From positions 1 through 32,639 of the forward strand of contig CALKXD010000277.1 in assembly GCA_938003855.1 (NCBI GenBank): a stretch of DNA of 32,639 nucleotides, given 5' to 3'. Of the stretch, positions 16,264 to 24,460 are shown one piece after another (position 1 is the first letter of the stretch; every line of letters begins with the position of its first letter). The stretch comes from an uncultured Granulosicoccaceae bacterium. GTDB lineage: Bacteria; Pseudomonadota; Gammaproteobacteria; Granulosicoccales; Granulosicoccaceae. The notes beneath the pieces were generated by a model that saw only the letters and a program-made list of their open reading frames with translations, did no database searches and was not told the DNA's origin. Both the position numbers and the translations under genes were made by a program.

Positions 16264-17196
16264 TTACGAAGCAGCGTCGCCGGCAGGACTGTCAGCAGCT
16301 GGCGCTGCCGGAGGTGTTGCTGCAGTCGCCTCTGCTGCCGGGGCTGCCTCAGCTACCGGGGCTGCTTCCGCCTCTGCCGGGGCTGCTTCCGCCGCTGGCG
16401 CTGCTGCTTCTGGTGCTTCTGGTGCTTCTGGTGCTGCTGCAGCTTCTGCCGAAGCGATTGGCGCCGCTGCCGGCTCCTTCACTTCAACAAAATCCTTGCT
16501 GTCAGCGATAGACCCGGTGGCCTTACCCGCCTGGATTGCGTCTGCGGCAGCGTCCACATACAACTGAATCGCACGTACTGCATCGTCATTGCCGGGGATA
16601 ACGTAATCGACAAGATCGGGTGAGTTGTTGCTATCGACAACGGCCACAATGGGAATTCCCAACTTGCGAGCTTCTGCGATGGCAATCTTTTCGTAACCGG
16701 TGTCGACGATAAACAGTGCATCCGGCAGGCGCTCCATTTTCTTGACTCCACCCAGACTTTTCTCAAGCTTCTCAAGCTCGCGGCGCAGAGTCAGCGCTTC
16801 TTTTTTGTTTAACTTTTCTTCACCGCCACTTTCAAACATCGCTTCAAGCTCAAGCATGCGCTTGACTGATTGCTTGACGGTTTTGAAATTGGTCATCATA
16901 CCGCCGGGCCAGCGGCGATTCACATAAGGCATGTTACAGGCATTCGCCGCATCTTTGATCGCATCACGTGCTGCGCGCTTGGTGCCGACAAACAGAATTC
17001 GACCGTTTTTCGACGCCAGCTTACCAACGAAGTTCAGCGCATCATCTAACGCTGGAACCGTGCTTTCCAGGTTAAAGATGTGGATTTTGTTGCGCTCACC
17101 ATAGATGTACTGAGCCATTTTCGGGCACCAGTAGCGTGTCTGATGGCCGAAGTGAACACCAGCTTCCAACATCTGGCGCATGCTTACTTTAGACAT
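16264..17196 (-). CDS. rpsB: 30S ribosomal protein S2 with long Ala/Pro/Glu tail
   Basis: Small-subunit protein that binds late in 30S assembly and is needed for S1 to join. The conserved core runs from [23 protein letters not shown] through [12 protein letters not shown] and [13 protein letters not shown] to [14 protein letters not shown] at 17196 is chosen because the family starts there and AGAGAGAAG precedes it; the frame also runs up to 17241. The protein has 310 residues against 241 in E. coli. Residues 240-310 are a low-complexity tail built almost only from Ala, Pro and Glu, with one initial Lys and ending SPAGDAAS. It is presumably disordered and solvent-exposed. First gene of the cluster, with its own promoter and leader. 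Confidence 0.96.
   Translation of the reverse strand: MSKVSMRQMLEAGVHFGHQTRYWCPKMAQYIYGERNKIHIFNLESTVPALDDALNFVGKLASKNGRILFVGTKRAARDAIKDAANACNMPYVNRRWPGGMMTNFKTVKQSVKRMLELEAMFESGGEEKLNKKEALTLRRELEKLEKSLGGVKKMERLPDALFIVDTGYEKIAIAEARKLGIPIVAVVDSNNSPDLVDYVIPGNDDAVRAIQLYVDAAADAIQAGKATGSIADSKDFVEVKEPAAAPIASAEAAAAPEAPEAPEAAAPAAEAAPAEAEAAPVAEAAPAAEATAATPPAAPAADSPAGDAAS
16267..16479 (-). repeat. Low-complexity GCT-rich coding repeat in the rpsB tail
   Basis: The tail-coding DNA is a degenerate GCT/GCC/TCT triplet repeat. A nine-base unit GGTGCTTCT repeats at 16412, 16421 and in part 16430, encoding EAP repeats on the minus strand. Such tracts can expand or contract by slippage in nine-base steps without shifting the frame. 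Confidence 0.8.
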
Positions 17197-17376
17197 ATCT
17201 TCTCTCTTGTAATGGGTTGGGCCTCCGACCTGCCGACGCATCGCAACCAGTTTTCACTGGCACCCGGCGTTACGCTTTACTAACAGGACGTGTGAATTCC
17301 AATGCCGTCATTGTCGAGGACAACCGCATCGGTAGATGTCGCTGGCCAACGCCTTGCAGCGTCGATCACCAGTTAA
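17197..17376 (-). promoter_or_regulatory. Long structured 5' leader of rpsB
   Basis: About 180 bases separate the inferred transcription start from the rpsB ATG. On the minus strand several small stems can form: CCAGT-GAAA-ACTGG (17247-17260), TTGTC-CTC-GACAA (17311-17323) and GACGC/GCGTT (about 17350-17365). E. coli rpsB is autogenously controlled by S2 through a conserved leader; the same is inferred here by position and structure, not by a checked covariance match. Confidence 0.5.
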
Positions 17377-17382
17377 CCCACA

Positions 17383-17411
17383 ATTATATTCCAGTATTGC
17401 TCATGTTTCCA
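17383..17411 (-). promoter_or_regulatory. rpsB promoter
   Basis: On the minus strand TGGAAA (17406-17411) and a perfect TATAAT (17383-17388) are separated by the ideal 17 bases. The -35 matches four of six consensus positions. This would start the rpsB-tsf transcript near 17376. It lies in the divergent rpsB-map region (17197-17553), which otherwise contains no gene. Confidence 0.7.
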
Positions 17412-17553
17412 TACAATATTGCTGGTAGGCGGGGTCGAATACCTCACACAAAGTTTGCACCAGATTACTCTGTTGACTGACTATTCGCCCAAAAACACCG
17501 GAATTGCTACCGCAGCATTCCTCAAAGAAATAATAACAGGACGAGTTAATCGC

Positions 17554-18330
17554 ATGCGCTCATCGCAGGAAGTACCAATAAAACAGCCGGATGAAATCGA
17601 AAAAATGCGCACTGCAGGGCGCATGGCTTCAGAAGTGCTTGATATGATTACCGAATATGTAAAACCGGGGGTCACCACTGACGAACTCAATACCCTCTGC
17701 CATGACTACATTACTAACGTGCAACAAGCGACGCCCGCACCACTGAATTACCGCGGATTTCCGAAATCGATCTGCACGTCCCTCAACCACCAGGTCTGCC
17801 ACGGCATTCCCGGTGAGCGTGTCTTAAAGAAAAAAGACATCGTCAACATCGATGTTACAGTGATCAAGGATGGCTACCATGGCGATACCAGTCGTATGTA
17901 TTACATTGGCGAACCAACCGTCAAGGGCCGGCGCATCTGCGAAGTCGCCTACGAGAGCCTGTTGCGTGGCATCGACATCGTAAAACCCGGGGCAACGCTT
18001 GGCGACATCGGACATGCCATACAGGTGTACGCCGAAGGCGAGCGATGCTCCATTGTTCAGGAATACTGCGGCCACGGGATCGGTCGCGCTTTCCACGAAG
18101 AACCCCAGGTACTCCACTATGGCAAACCCGGTCAGGGTCTGATTCTGCAGGCCGGCATGGTGTTTACTATCGAGCCGATGGTAAATGCGGGTAAGCGGCA
18201 CGTAAAAGTACTCGGCGATGACTGGACCGTCGTCACTAAGGACCGAAGTCTGTCTGCCCAGTGGGAGCATACCGTTCTGGTCACTGAAACCGGCTACGAG
18301 TTACTGACCTTGTCAGCCGGATCTGTGTAA
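17554..18330 (+). CDS. map: Type I methionine aminopeptidase
   Basis: Removes the initiator Met from nascent cytoplasmic proteins. All five metal ligands of the pita-bread fold are present: D100 and D111 (NIDVTVIKDGYHGD), H174 (YCGHGIG), E207 (FTIEPM) and E238 (QWEHT). H83 in VCHGIP matches the substrate-contacting His of the E. coli enzyme. The frame is open back to 17419, but ATG at 17554 gives 259 residues beginning like known type I enzymes (IKQPDEIEKMRTAGRMA) and GGACGAG lies eight bases upstream. Divergent from rpsB, as in many Proteobacteria, and followed after 125 bases by glnD. Confidence 0.97.
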   Translation: MRSSQEVPIKQPDEIEKMRTAGRMASEVLDMITEYVKPGVTTDELNTLCHDYITNVQQATPAPLNYRGFPKSICTSLNHQVCHGIPGERVLKKKDIVNIDVTVIKDGYHGDTSRMYYIGEPTVKGRRICEVAYESLLRGIDIVKPGATLGDIGHAIQVYAEGERCSIVQEYCGHGIGRAFHEEPQVLHYGKPGQGLILQAGMVFTIEPMVNAGKRHVKVLGDDWTVVTKDRSLSAQWEHTVLVTETGYELLTLSAGSV

Positions 18331-18455
18331 CGGCGTGGTGCGACCTCCACCAATGGCCGGACTGCAGCCAACCCTGACGCCGCGTTTATGAGTGCCTGCC
18401 GCCGCCCCCGCACACGGCCTTACCAGCGGCCAGCACTCGATCAGAGCGACATGCT

Positions 18456-21173
18456 ATGAAACGGCCTGTGCCCGCCGGCAGCAACGTACCTGCCGGCATC
18501 AAATCACAACCCCCTGCGGATGTCACCGAGCCACAGACTGAACTTCTTCACCTCGACGTCATGTTGCAGGAAATTGAAGCGCAGGGCTCGACGGTCAATG
18601 CCTATCGCGATGCGCTGAAACAAGCCAGAGACACACTTGACACCCTCTTCAATGCCGGGGCACCGGCAACTGACCTGATCGCCTGGCAATCTGCGGTTAC
18701 TGATTCACTGGTGCAACATCTGTGGGCCAGGACAATCCCTGCCTCGGCCAAAGATTCTCTGGCACTGATCGCGGTGGGTGGCTACGGACGCGCCGAACTC
18801 CATCCCTGGTCTGATATCGATATTCTGATTTTAACCAGCCCTGATTTTCGTGATGCTGACGAAGAGATAGGCCAGTTCATTACAGCGCTCTGGGATCTCG
18901 GCCTCGATATAGGGCACAGCGTCCGAGATGTTGATCGCTGTATCGAAGAAGCGCGCGCCGATGTCACTGTGATTACGAATCTACTCGAAAGCCGGCACCT
19001 GTGTGGGTCAATCAGCCTGTTTAATGCACTCCATACCGCCACCAGCACTGATAAAATCTGGCCAATGGCAGAGTTTTTCAGAGCGAAAAAACAAGAGCAA
19101 CAGCAACGCCATGTAAAATTTCACGGTTCAGCCTACCGGCTGGAGCCCAATCTAAAAGAAAGCCCCGGTGGTCTGCGGGACATACAGACAATTGCCTGGC
19201 TGCTCATCAGGCACAGCGGCGACGACAGCCTGGAGACATTGGTTGCGGAAGGATTCCTCACTACCGAGGAGCTCGATGAACTCATCGACAACCGAAACTA
19301 TCTGTGGCGGCTTCGCTTTCTGCTGCATTCCAAAAGCAAGCGCAAAGAAGACCGACTTTTATTTGACTATCAACGCGATCTCGCCAAAGACTTCGGCCAC
19401 AATCAAGACAACGGTAACGAGGCCGTCGAAGAATTCATGCAACGGTACTACCGCACCGTCACTGGCATCGAACGCCTTAACGAAATGCTGCTGCAACTGC
19501 TTGAATATTCTTTCGTCACCCGTGACGAGCATCGTGAACAAGTACCACTTAGCAAACGCTTCGATGTGATAAATAACTACATCGAAGTGAGCAACGACCA
19601 GGTATTCACTGACTACCCGCCAGCGATGCTGGAACTGTTCCAGGCATTCGCGTCAAGCGAAGATATCCAGGGCATTGGTGCTCGAACACTGCGCCTGCTG
19701 CGCAGCAATCTGCACAGGATCAACAAGCGCTTCCGGTCCGAGTTTGTCTCAAGGGATCTGTTTCTGCAGTTGTTTCGTGAGCCACAAAAAATCACCCGCA
19801 AGTTACGCATGATGAACCGCTACGGCGTGTTGGCCCGGTACCTGCCGAACTTCGAAAAAATAGTCGGCCGCATGCAGTACGACCTATTCCATATCTATAC
19901 GGTTGATGAGCACACCTTGATGGTGATTCGCAACTTGCGAAGATTCGCTATCCCCTTTCACAATGAAGAGTACCCGCACTGCTCAGAACTGATGCAACAG
20001 ATATCTAAACCAGAGCTGCTCTATCTGATCGGGCTTTTTCACGATATCGCCAAAGGAAGAGAGGGAGATCATTCTATTCTCGGCGCCGAGGATGCCGATG
20101 CATTTTGCCAGCAACACGGACTTAATGCGGTAGACAGCAAACTGGTTGTCTGGACCATCCGGCATCATCTGACCATGTCAATGACAGCACAGCGCAAAGA
20201 CATCTCCGACCCGGAAGTGATCCTTGAGTTCGCAAGTTTCGTCGGCTCTCTGCGCTATCTGAACTTTCTATATCTGTTAACGGTGGCGGATATCCGTGGC
20301 ACCAACCCGGAACTATGGAATTCATGGAAAGCCAACCTGCTTCGACAACTCTATGACAGCACAGAACAGGCTCTGAAACGCGGATTGGATAACCCCATAG
20401 ACAAATTTGAAATTATCGAAGAAAAGAAAAGCGATGCGCGGGCACTGCTGGCACAGACAAAACTGAATGTAGCCACAATTCACACGGTTTGGGATCAATG
20501 CGACGAAAACTATTTTCTCCAATACACCGCGGATGAAATATGCTGGCACACTGTCAACATTGCTATGGCCAGCCCGGAAGAACCTCTGGTTCTGCTGCGT
20601 CGCGAGACAAGCCGTGGGTCGACAGAAATATTTATCTGTGTTGACGACTACGATCTGATATTCAGCGACATTGTCACCGCGATCGACCAGCTCAGCCTGT
20701 CCGTCGTCAGTGCGCAAATCCTGACGTCAAACAATGGCCGCACGCTGGATACCTTTTTTGTTCTTGATCGCGATGGCGAGTCCATTCAGGACAACAGCAG
20801 GCTGGAACACATCTATAAAAACCTGTCACAGATGCTGGCTTCTCCCACCACATTATTACGCCCCGAGCCAATGACATCCCCACGCCGCCTTAGACACTTT
20901 GATTTCACGCCGGTCATTCAGTTCGACAATAGCGTCTCCGATGACTACACCAGCCTGTTTTTAAAAGTGATCGACCGACCGGGACTACTGAGCGCGATTG
21001 GCTACAGCTTCGCGCAAAACAACATCCGTGTGCTGTCGGCCAATATTACAACACTCGGTGAAACTGCCGAAGACGCGTTTTTTATCCAAAGCAACAAACG
21101 ACAGAAAATAGACGACACAGACATCCTTGAGGCCCTGCGTCACTCACTACAAAAAAACCTGGAAGAACAATAA
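18456..21173 (+). CDS. glnD: Bifunctional PII uridylyltransferase/uridylyl-removing enzyme
   Basis: Nitrogen-status sensor: adds UMP to PII proteins when glutamine is low and removes it when glutamine is high, thereby steering glutamine synthetase and the Ntr system. Domains in order: a nucleotidyltransferase with GGYGRAELHPWSDID (residues 108-122), a helical linker, an HD phosphohydrolase domain with H529-D530 in LFHDIAKGREGDHS, and two C-terminal ACT domains (about 720-790 and 829-900; the second has KVIDRPGLLSAIG) that bind glutamine. Both active sites look intact and the length of 905 is typical. The start is the ATG at 18456; another ATG five bases upstream is out of frame. Its stop is one base before dapE, so the two are co-transcribed. 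Confidence 0.97.
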   Translation: MKRPVPAGSNVPAGIKSQPPADVTEPQTELLHLDVMLQEIEAQGSTVNAYRDALKQARDTLDTLFNAGAPATDLIAWQSAVTDSLVQHLWARTIPASAKDSLALIAVGGYGRAELHPWSDIDILILTSPDFRDADEEIGQFITALWDLGLDIGHSVRDVDRCIEEARADVTVITNLLESRHLCGSISLFNALHTATSTDKIWPMAEFFRAKKQEQQQRHVKFHGSAYRLEPNLKESPGGLRDIQTIAWLLIRHSGDDSLETLVAEGFLTTEELDELIDNRNYLWRLRFLLHSKSKRKEDRLLFDYQRDLAKDFGHNQDNGNEAVEEFMQRYYRTVTGIERLNEMLLQLLEYSFVTRDEHREQVPLSKRFDVINNYIEVSNDQVFTDYPPAMLELFQAFASSEDIQGIGARTLRLLRSNLHRINKRFRSEFVSRDLFLQLFREPQKITRKLRMMNRYGVLARYLPNFEKIVGRMQYDLFHIYTVDEHTLMVIRNLRRFAIPFHNEEYPHCSELMQQISKPELLYLIGLFHDIAKGREGDHSILGAEDADAFCQQHGLNAVDSKLVVWTIRHHLTMSMTAQRKDISDPEVILEFASFVGSLRYLNFLYLLTVADIRGTNPELWNSWKANLLRQLYDSTEQALKRGLDNPIDKFEIIEEKKSDARALLAQTKLNVATIHTVWDQCDENYFLQYTADEICWHTVNIAMASPEEPLVLLRRETSRGSTEIFICVDDYDLIFSDIVTAIDQLSLSVVSAQILTSNNGRTLDTFFVLDRDGESIQDNSRLEHIYKNLSQMLASPTTLLRPEPMTSPRRLRHFDFTPVIQFDNSVSDDYTSLFLKVIDRPGLLSAIGYSFAQNNIRVLSANITTLGETAEDAFFIQSNKRQKIDDTDILEALRHSLQKNLEEQ

Positions 21174-21174
21174 A

Positions 21175-22314
21175 ATGCCAGCATCCGCTTCTGATAATTC
21201 GATAGCACTGGCTCAGGCGCTAATCAGAAAGCCCTCGGTTACACCGGACGACGCCGGCTGTCAGCAGCTGTTGGCAGAACGGCTTGTCGCTGCCGGCTTT
21301 CAGATTGAGATGCTCAAATTCAACGACGTGACCAATATGTGGGCAAGCTACGGCACAGACGGGCCGCTGTTTGTATTTGCCGGGCACACCGATGTTGTCC
21401 CCCCCGGGGATACGCAAGCTTGGAGTCACTTACCGTTCGATGCCAGTATCGATCAGGGCATGCTATTCGGTCGCGGCGCAGCTGATATGAAAAGCAGCAT
21501 CGCTGCGATGGTGGTGGCGGTAGAAAGGCTACTGAGCAGTCATAGTATCAATGGCCGCATTGGCTTTTTAATCACCAGCGATGAAGAAGGACCCGCGGTT
21601 GATGGCACCGTCAAAGTAGTTGAACACCTTGAGACGCAAGGTATAAAAATGGATTGGTGCATCGTCGGCGAGCCCACCAGTACCACACACCTGGGGGACA
21701 TCATTAAAAACGGTCGTCGGGGATCTATGAACGGACACCTGAAGATCAATGGTACACAAGGCCACGTCGCCTACCCGCATCTAGCGCAAAACCCTGTGCA
21801 CGATGCACTGGCTGCACTTGATCAATTGAGCAAAGAGACCTGGTGTAACGGCAATGAGTTTTTCCCGCCAACCACCTTTCAAATTTCAAACATCCATGCA
21901 GGCACCGGCGTGGAGAATGTCATTCCCGGTCAGATGAATGTTACTTTCAACTTCCGGTTTTCTTCAGAGGTTACCGATCAGATTCTACGGCAACGCGTTG
22001 ACACTATATTAAATCAGCACAATGTAAACTATGAGTTAAGCTGGCGGGTCTCGGGACAGCCGTTTATCACCGGCCGCGGCACTTTGGTTGAAGCCACGAT
22101 GGCTGCGATCAAATCAATCTGCAACATAGAATCAGCGTTGTCGACCTCGGGCGGCACATCTGATGGTCGATTCATTGCACCGACCGGTGCCCAGGTGCTT
22201 GAACTCGGCCCTGTTAATGCCACTATCCACCAGGCCAATGAATGTGTTTCCTGCGCTGATATCACCAAACTGACCGACGTCTACGAAGATATTCTAAAAC
22301 GTTTGCTTACCTGA
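21175..22314 (+). CDS. dapE: Succinyl-diaminopimelate desuccinylase
   Basis: Zinc M20 hydrolase of lysine and diaminopimelate synthesis, giving LL-DAP for peptidoglycan. Metal ligands and catalytic acid: H71 in FAGHTDVVPPGD, D104 in GRGAADMKSS, and E137-E138 in TSDEEGP. The later EPTS, NGRRGSMNGHLKI and C-terminal ATIHQANECV motifs are also present. Length 379 (E. coli 375). The frame is open from 21127 inside glnD, but ATG at 21175 has GGAAG nine bases upstream and matches the family N-terminus. It lies one base behind the glnD stop. In pseudomonads dapC and dapD lie between glnD and dapE; here they are absent, so those steps are encoded elsewhere. Confidence 0.96.
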   Translation: MPASASDNSIALAQALIRKPSVTPDDAGCQQLLAERLVAAGFQIEMLKFNDVTNMWASYGTDGPLFVFAGHTDVVPPGDTQAWSHLPFDASIDQGMLFGRGAADMKSSIAAMVVAVERLLSSHSINGRIGFLITSDEEGPAVDGTVKVVEHLETQGIKMDWCIVGEPTSTTHLGDIIKNGRRGSMNGHLKINGTQGHVAYPHLAQNPVHDALAALDQLSKETWCNGNEFFPPTTFQISNIHAGTGVENVIPGQMNVTFNFRFSSEVTDQILRQRVDTILNQHNVNYELSWRVSGQPFITGRGTLVEATMAAIKSICNIESALSTSGGTSDGRFIAPTGAQVLELGPVNATIHQANECVSCADITKLTDVYEDILKRLLT

Positions 22315-22332
22315 GTTTTTCCGGCACACACA

Positions 22333-22800
22333 CTATCCCGGCCATTGGCTCCACGGGCTGTGATACAGCGATGCGTTGGTGTAACGTTTATCGCCGGTGA
22401 CCTCATGTTCAACCCATTCCGGTACCGTCAGTGGGTAGTCGGCGCGGGGTAACTCGACTTCAGCCACCACCAACCCCTGATTAGCATCGTGAAATTCATC
22501 GACCTCCCAAACCAGCCCGTCACACGCCACTTCGTGACGGGTTTTTGCTATTGGCGGCTTGCTGCATAATTTGCCAAGCATAGTCTCCCCATCCACTGAC
22601 GGGATCGGATACTCGTAGTCATAACTGGATTGATCATCAATGCGGGCTTTGATTGACAAATAATATTGCGAGTCCTTGTGCCGGACACGACAGACCAGAT
22701 TACCCTGTTGCGCCATGTACCCCTGCCGCATCACAATACTGCGGCGAGGTGCAGGCCAGGTGTTTTTGCGAACTAGAAATTTACGTTCAATTTCGATCAT
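22333..22800 (-). CDS. CYTH domain protein (inorganic triphosphatase or class IV adenylate cyclase fold)
   Basis: Small cytoplasmic protein of the CYTH superfamily, whose tunnel-shaped barrel binds triphosphates and two divalent metals. The defining ExExK motif is at the start (E3, E5, K7 in MIEIERKFLV). Charged strand motifs follow in family order: MRQGYMAQQ, VCRVRHKD, YYLSIKAR, WEVDEFHD, VVAEVELP and GDKRYTNASLY. With 155 residues it is the short bacterial type, like tripolyphosphatases such as NeuTTM, rather than the larger YgiF. Its ATG lies four bases after the stop of the ABC ATPase gene, with the ribosome binding site inside that gene. It is therefore probably the last gene of the importer operon. 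Actual substrate unknown. Confidence 0.85.
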   Translation of the reverse strand: MIEIERKFLVRKNTWPAPRRSIVMRQGYMAQQGNLVCRVRHKDSQYYLSIKARIDDQSSYDYEYPIPSVDGETMLGKLCSKPPIAKTRHEVACDGLVWEVDEFHDANQGLVVAEVELPRADYPLTVPEWVEHEVTGDKRYTNASLYHSPWSQWPG

Positions 22801-22804
22801 GAGA

Positions 22805-24460
22805 CTAAGAGCCCCCCACCTTGAAGTTGTTCATCCTGGGCACAGCCTCGAGTAATCGCTGTGTATACTCGTGGCGCGGAGCATGACACACGGTCGCGGT
22901 GGGGCCCACCTCCACCAGCTTACCGTGACGCATCACTGCCGTGGTATCACTGATGTATTCGACAACCGATATGTTGTGGGTAATAAACAGCAGAGTCAGT
23001 GAAAAGCGATCACGGAGATCGAGCAACAGTTGAAGTATTTCTGACTGCACCGAAACATCCAGTGCACTGGTTATCTCGTCACAGACAACTAACGCAGGAT
23101 TCACCGCCAGCGCACGTGCGATACCAATGCGTTGTCGCTGCCCCCCTGAAAATTCATGTGGAAAACGCCACAGCGAATCGGCAGGCATTTGCACATCCGA
23201 CAGCAGCTGCAATGCCAGTGACTCCCGATGTATATCCGATTCACCGATACCATGCACTTTCATCGGTTCAATTAATGTGGTGGCTATATTGAGTCGCGGG
23301 TTTAGCGACGACAGTGGATCCTGAAACACAATCTGCAAGTCAGTCCGCTGCGTACGCAGTTGCGACGCTGACAGCGTACCGATATCTGTTCCGTTAAACC
23401 TTACTGCACCTGAGGTTGGCTTCAGCAACCGTACTATAGCGCGCCCGAGCGTGGACTTGCCGCTGCCGGACTCTCCGACCAAAGCCAGAATCTCTCCACG
23501 CCTGATTTGCAGATCCAGATTATCAACAGCCTTGAGGTATCCATAGGTGCGCTTAAGCAAACCCCGACGCAGCGGAAAGTGCACCGATAAACCGCTAACA
23601 TCCAGTAACAATGGGGTCGATCGAACGGTTGACGGGAGGCGCTGAAGGTTTTCCGGCAGTGCAGACAGCAACTCTACAGTGTACTGATGCTGTGGGCGAA
23701 ACAATACTTCGTCCTTGCTGCCTTGCTCGACAATCAGACCATCACGCATTACCGCAACGCGATCCGCTATCTGCGCGACAACGCCGAGATCATGCGTTAT
23801 AAAGAGCACTGCCATGTTGGTTGCAATTTGCAATTGCGAGATGAGCTCGAGTATCTCTGACTGCACAGTGACATCGAGCGCAGTAGTGGGTTCATCAGCG
23901 ATAAGCAGATCGGGCTTGCAGGCCAACGCCATCGCTATCATTACACGCTGTCGCTGCCCGCCGGAAAATCGATGCGGGTATTCGTTAATTCGATTTTCAG
24001 GATCGTCAATCCGCACATCCGTCAGCGCCTGCAATGCCAGCACATTCGCCTCGGCATTACTGATATGCGGATGCGATAGCTGAATCGCTTCAACAATCTG
24101 CTCACCAACTGTATACACCGGATTCAACGACGACATCGGCTCTTGAAAGATCATGGCCATCCGTCGCCCTCTAATCGACGACATTGCCTGATTGTCTAGA
24201 GTGAGAAGTGACGTGCGGTGACTGCCACCGCCAGGCATTGCCCTATCCATCAGTGTGACAGAGCCGTGTGGATGCCTGGCAAGCCCCGTTGGCAGCAGCC
24301 CCATCAGTGACAACGCTGTCACTGATTTACCGCTACCGGATTCGCCAACAAGACAAAATGTTTCACCTTGATCAATCGTAAAATCGATTCCCCTGACGGC
24401 CTGTACATCAGTATCGCCAGTGGCGAGAGTGGTGTGCAAATTGACAACATCAAGCAACAT
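22805..24460 (-). CDS. yejF: Peptide ABC importer, double ATP-binding protein (YejF-like)
   Basis: Cytoplasmic ATPase driving the adjacent peptide importer. It is a fusion of two complete ABC domains of the DppD/DppF type in one 551-residue chain, like E. coli YejF (529). First domain: Walker A GESGSGKS at residues 39-46, signature SGGQRQRVMIAMAL, Walker B LLIADEPTTALD. Second: GESGSGKS at 329-336, SGGQRQRIGIARAL, LVVCDEITSALD. Each domain is followed by the oligopeptide-transporter C-terminal extension. Both nucleotide sites appear competent. Start at ATG 24460, sharing one base with the permease stop (TGATG); a TTG lies one codon upstream. E. coli YejABEF imports peptides and microcin C; the substrate here is inferred only from homology. 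Confidence 0.92.
   Translation of the reverse strand: MLLDVVNLHTTLATGDTDVQAVRGIDFTIDQGETFCLVGESGSGKSVTALSLMGLLPTGLARHPHGSVTLMDRAMPGGGSHRTSLLTLDNQAMSSIRGRRMAMIFQEPMSSLNPVYTVGEQIVEAIQLSHPHISNAEANVLALQALTDVRIDDPENRINEYPHRFSGGQRQRVMIAMALACKPDLLIADEPTTALDVTVQSEILELISQLQIATNMAVLFITHDLGVVAQIADRVAVMRDGLIVEQGSKDEVLFRPQHQYTVELLSALPENLQRLPSTVRSTPLLLDVSGLSVHFPLRRGLLKRTYGYLKAVDNLDLQIRRGEILALVGESGSGKSTLGRAIVRLLKPTSGAVRFNGTDIGTLSASQLRTQRTDLQIVFQDPLSSLNPRLNIATTLIEPMKVHGIGESDIHRESLALQLLSDVQMPADSLWRFPHEFSGGQRQRIGIARALAVNPALVVCDEITSALDVSVQSEILQLLLDLRDRFSLTLLFITHNISVVEYISDTTAVMRHGKLVEVGPTATVCHAPRHEYTQRLLEAVPRMNNFKVGGS

Noticed and set aside
16267-16479. Tandem repeats suggesting a CRISPR or satellite array
   Set aside because: The repeats are in frame inside rpsB, encode the Ala/Pro/Glu tail and have no spacer structure.
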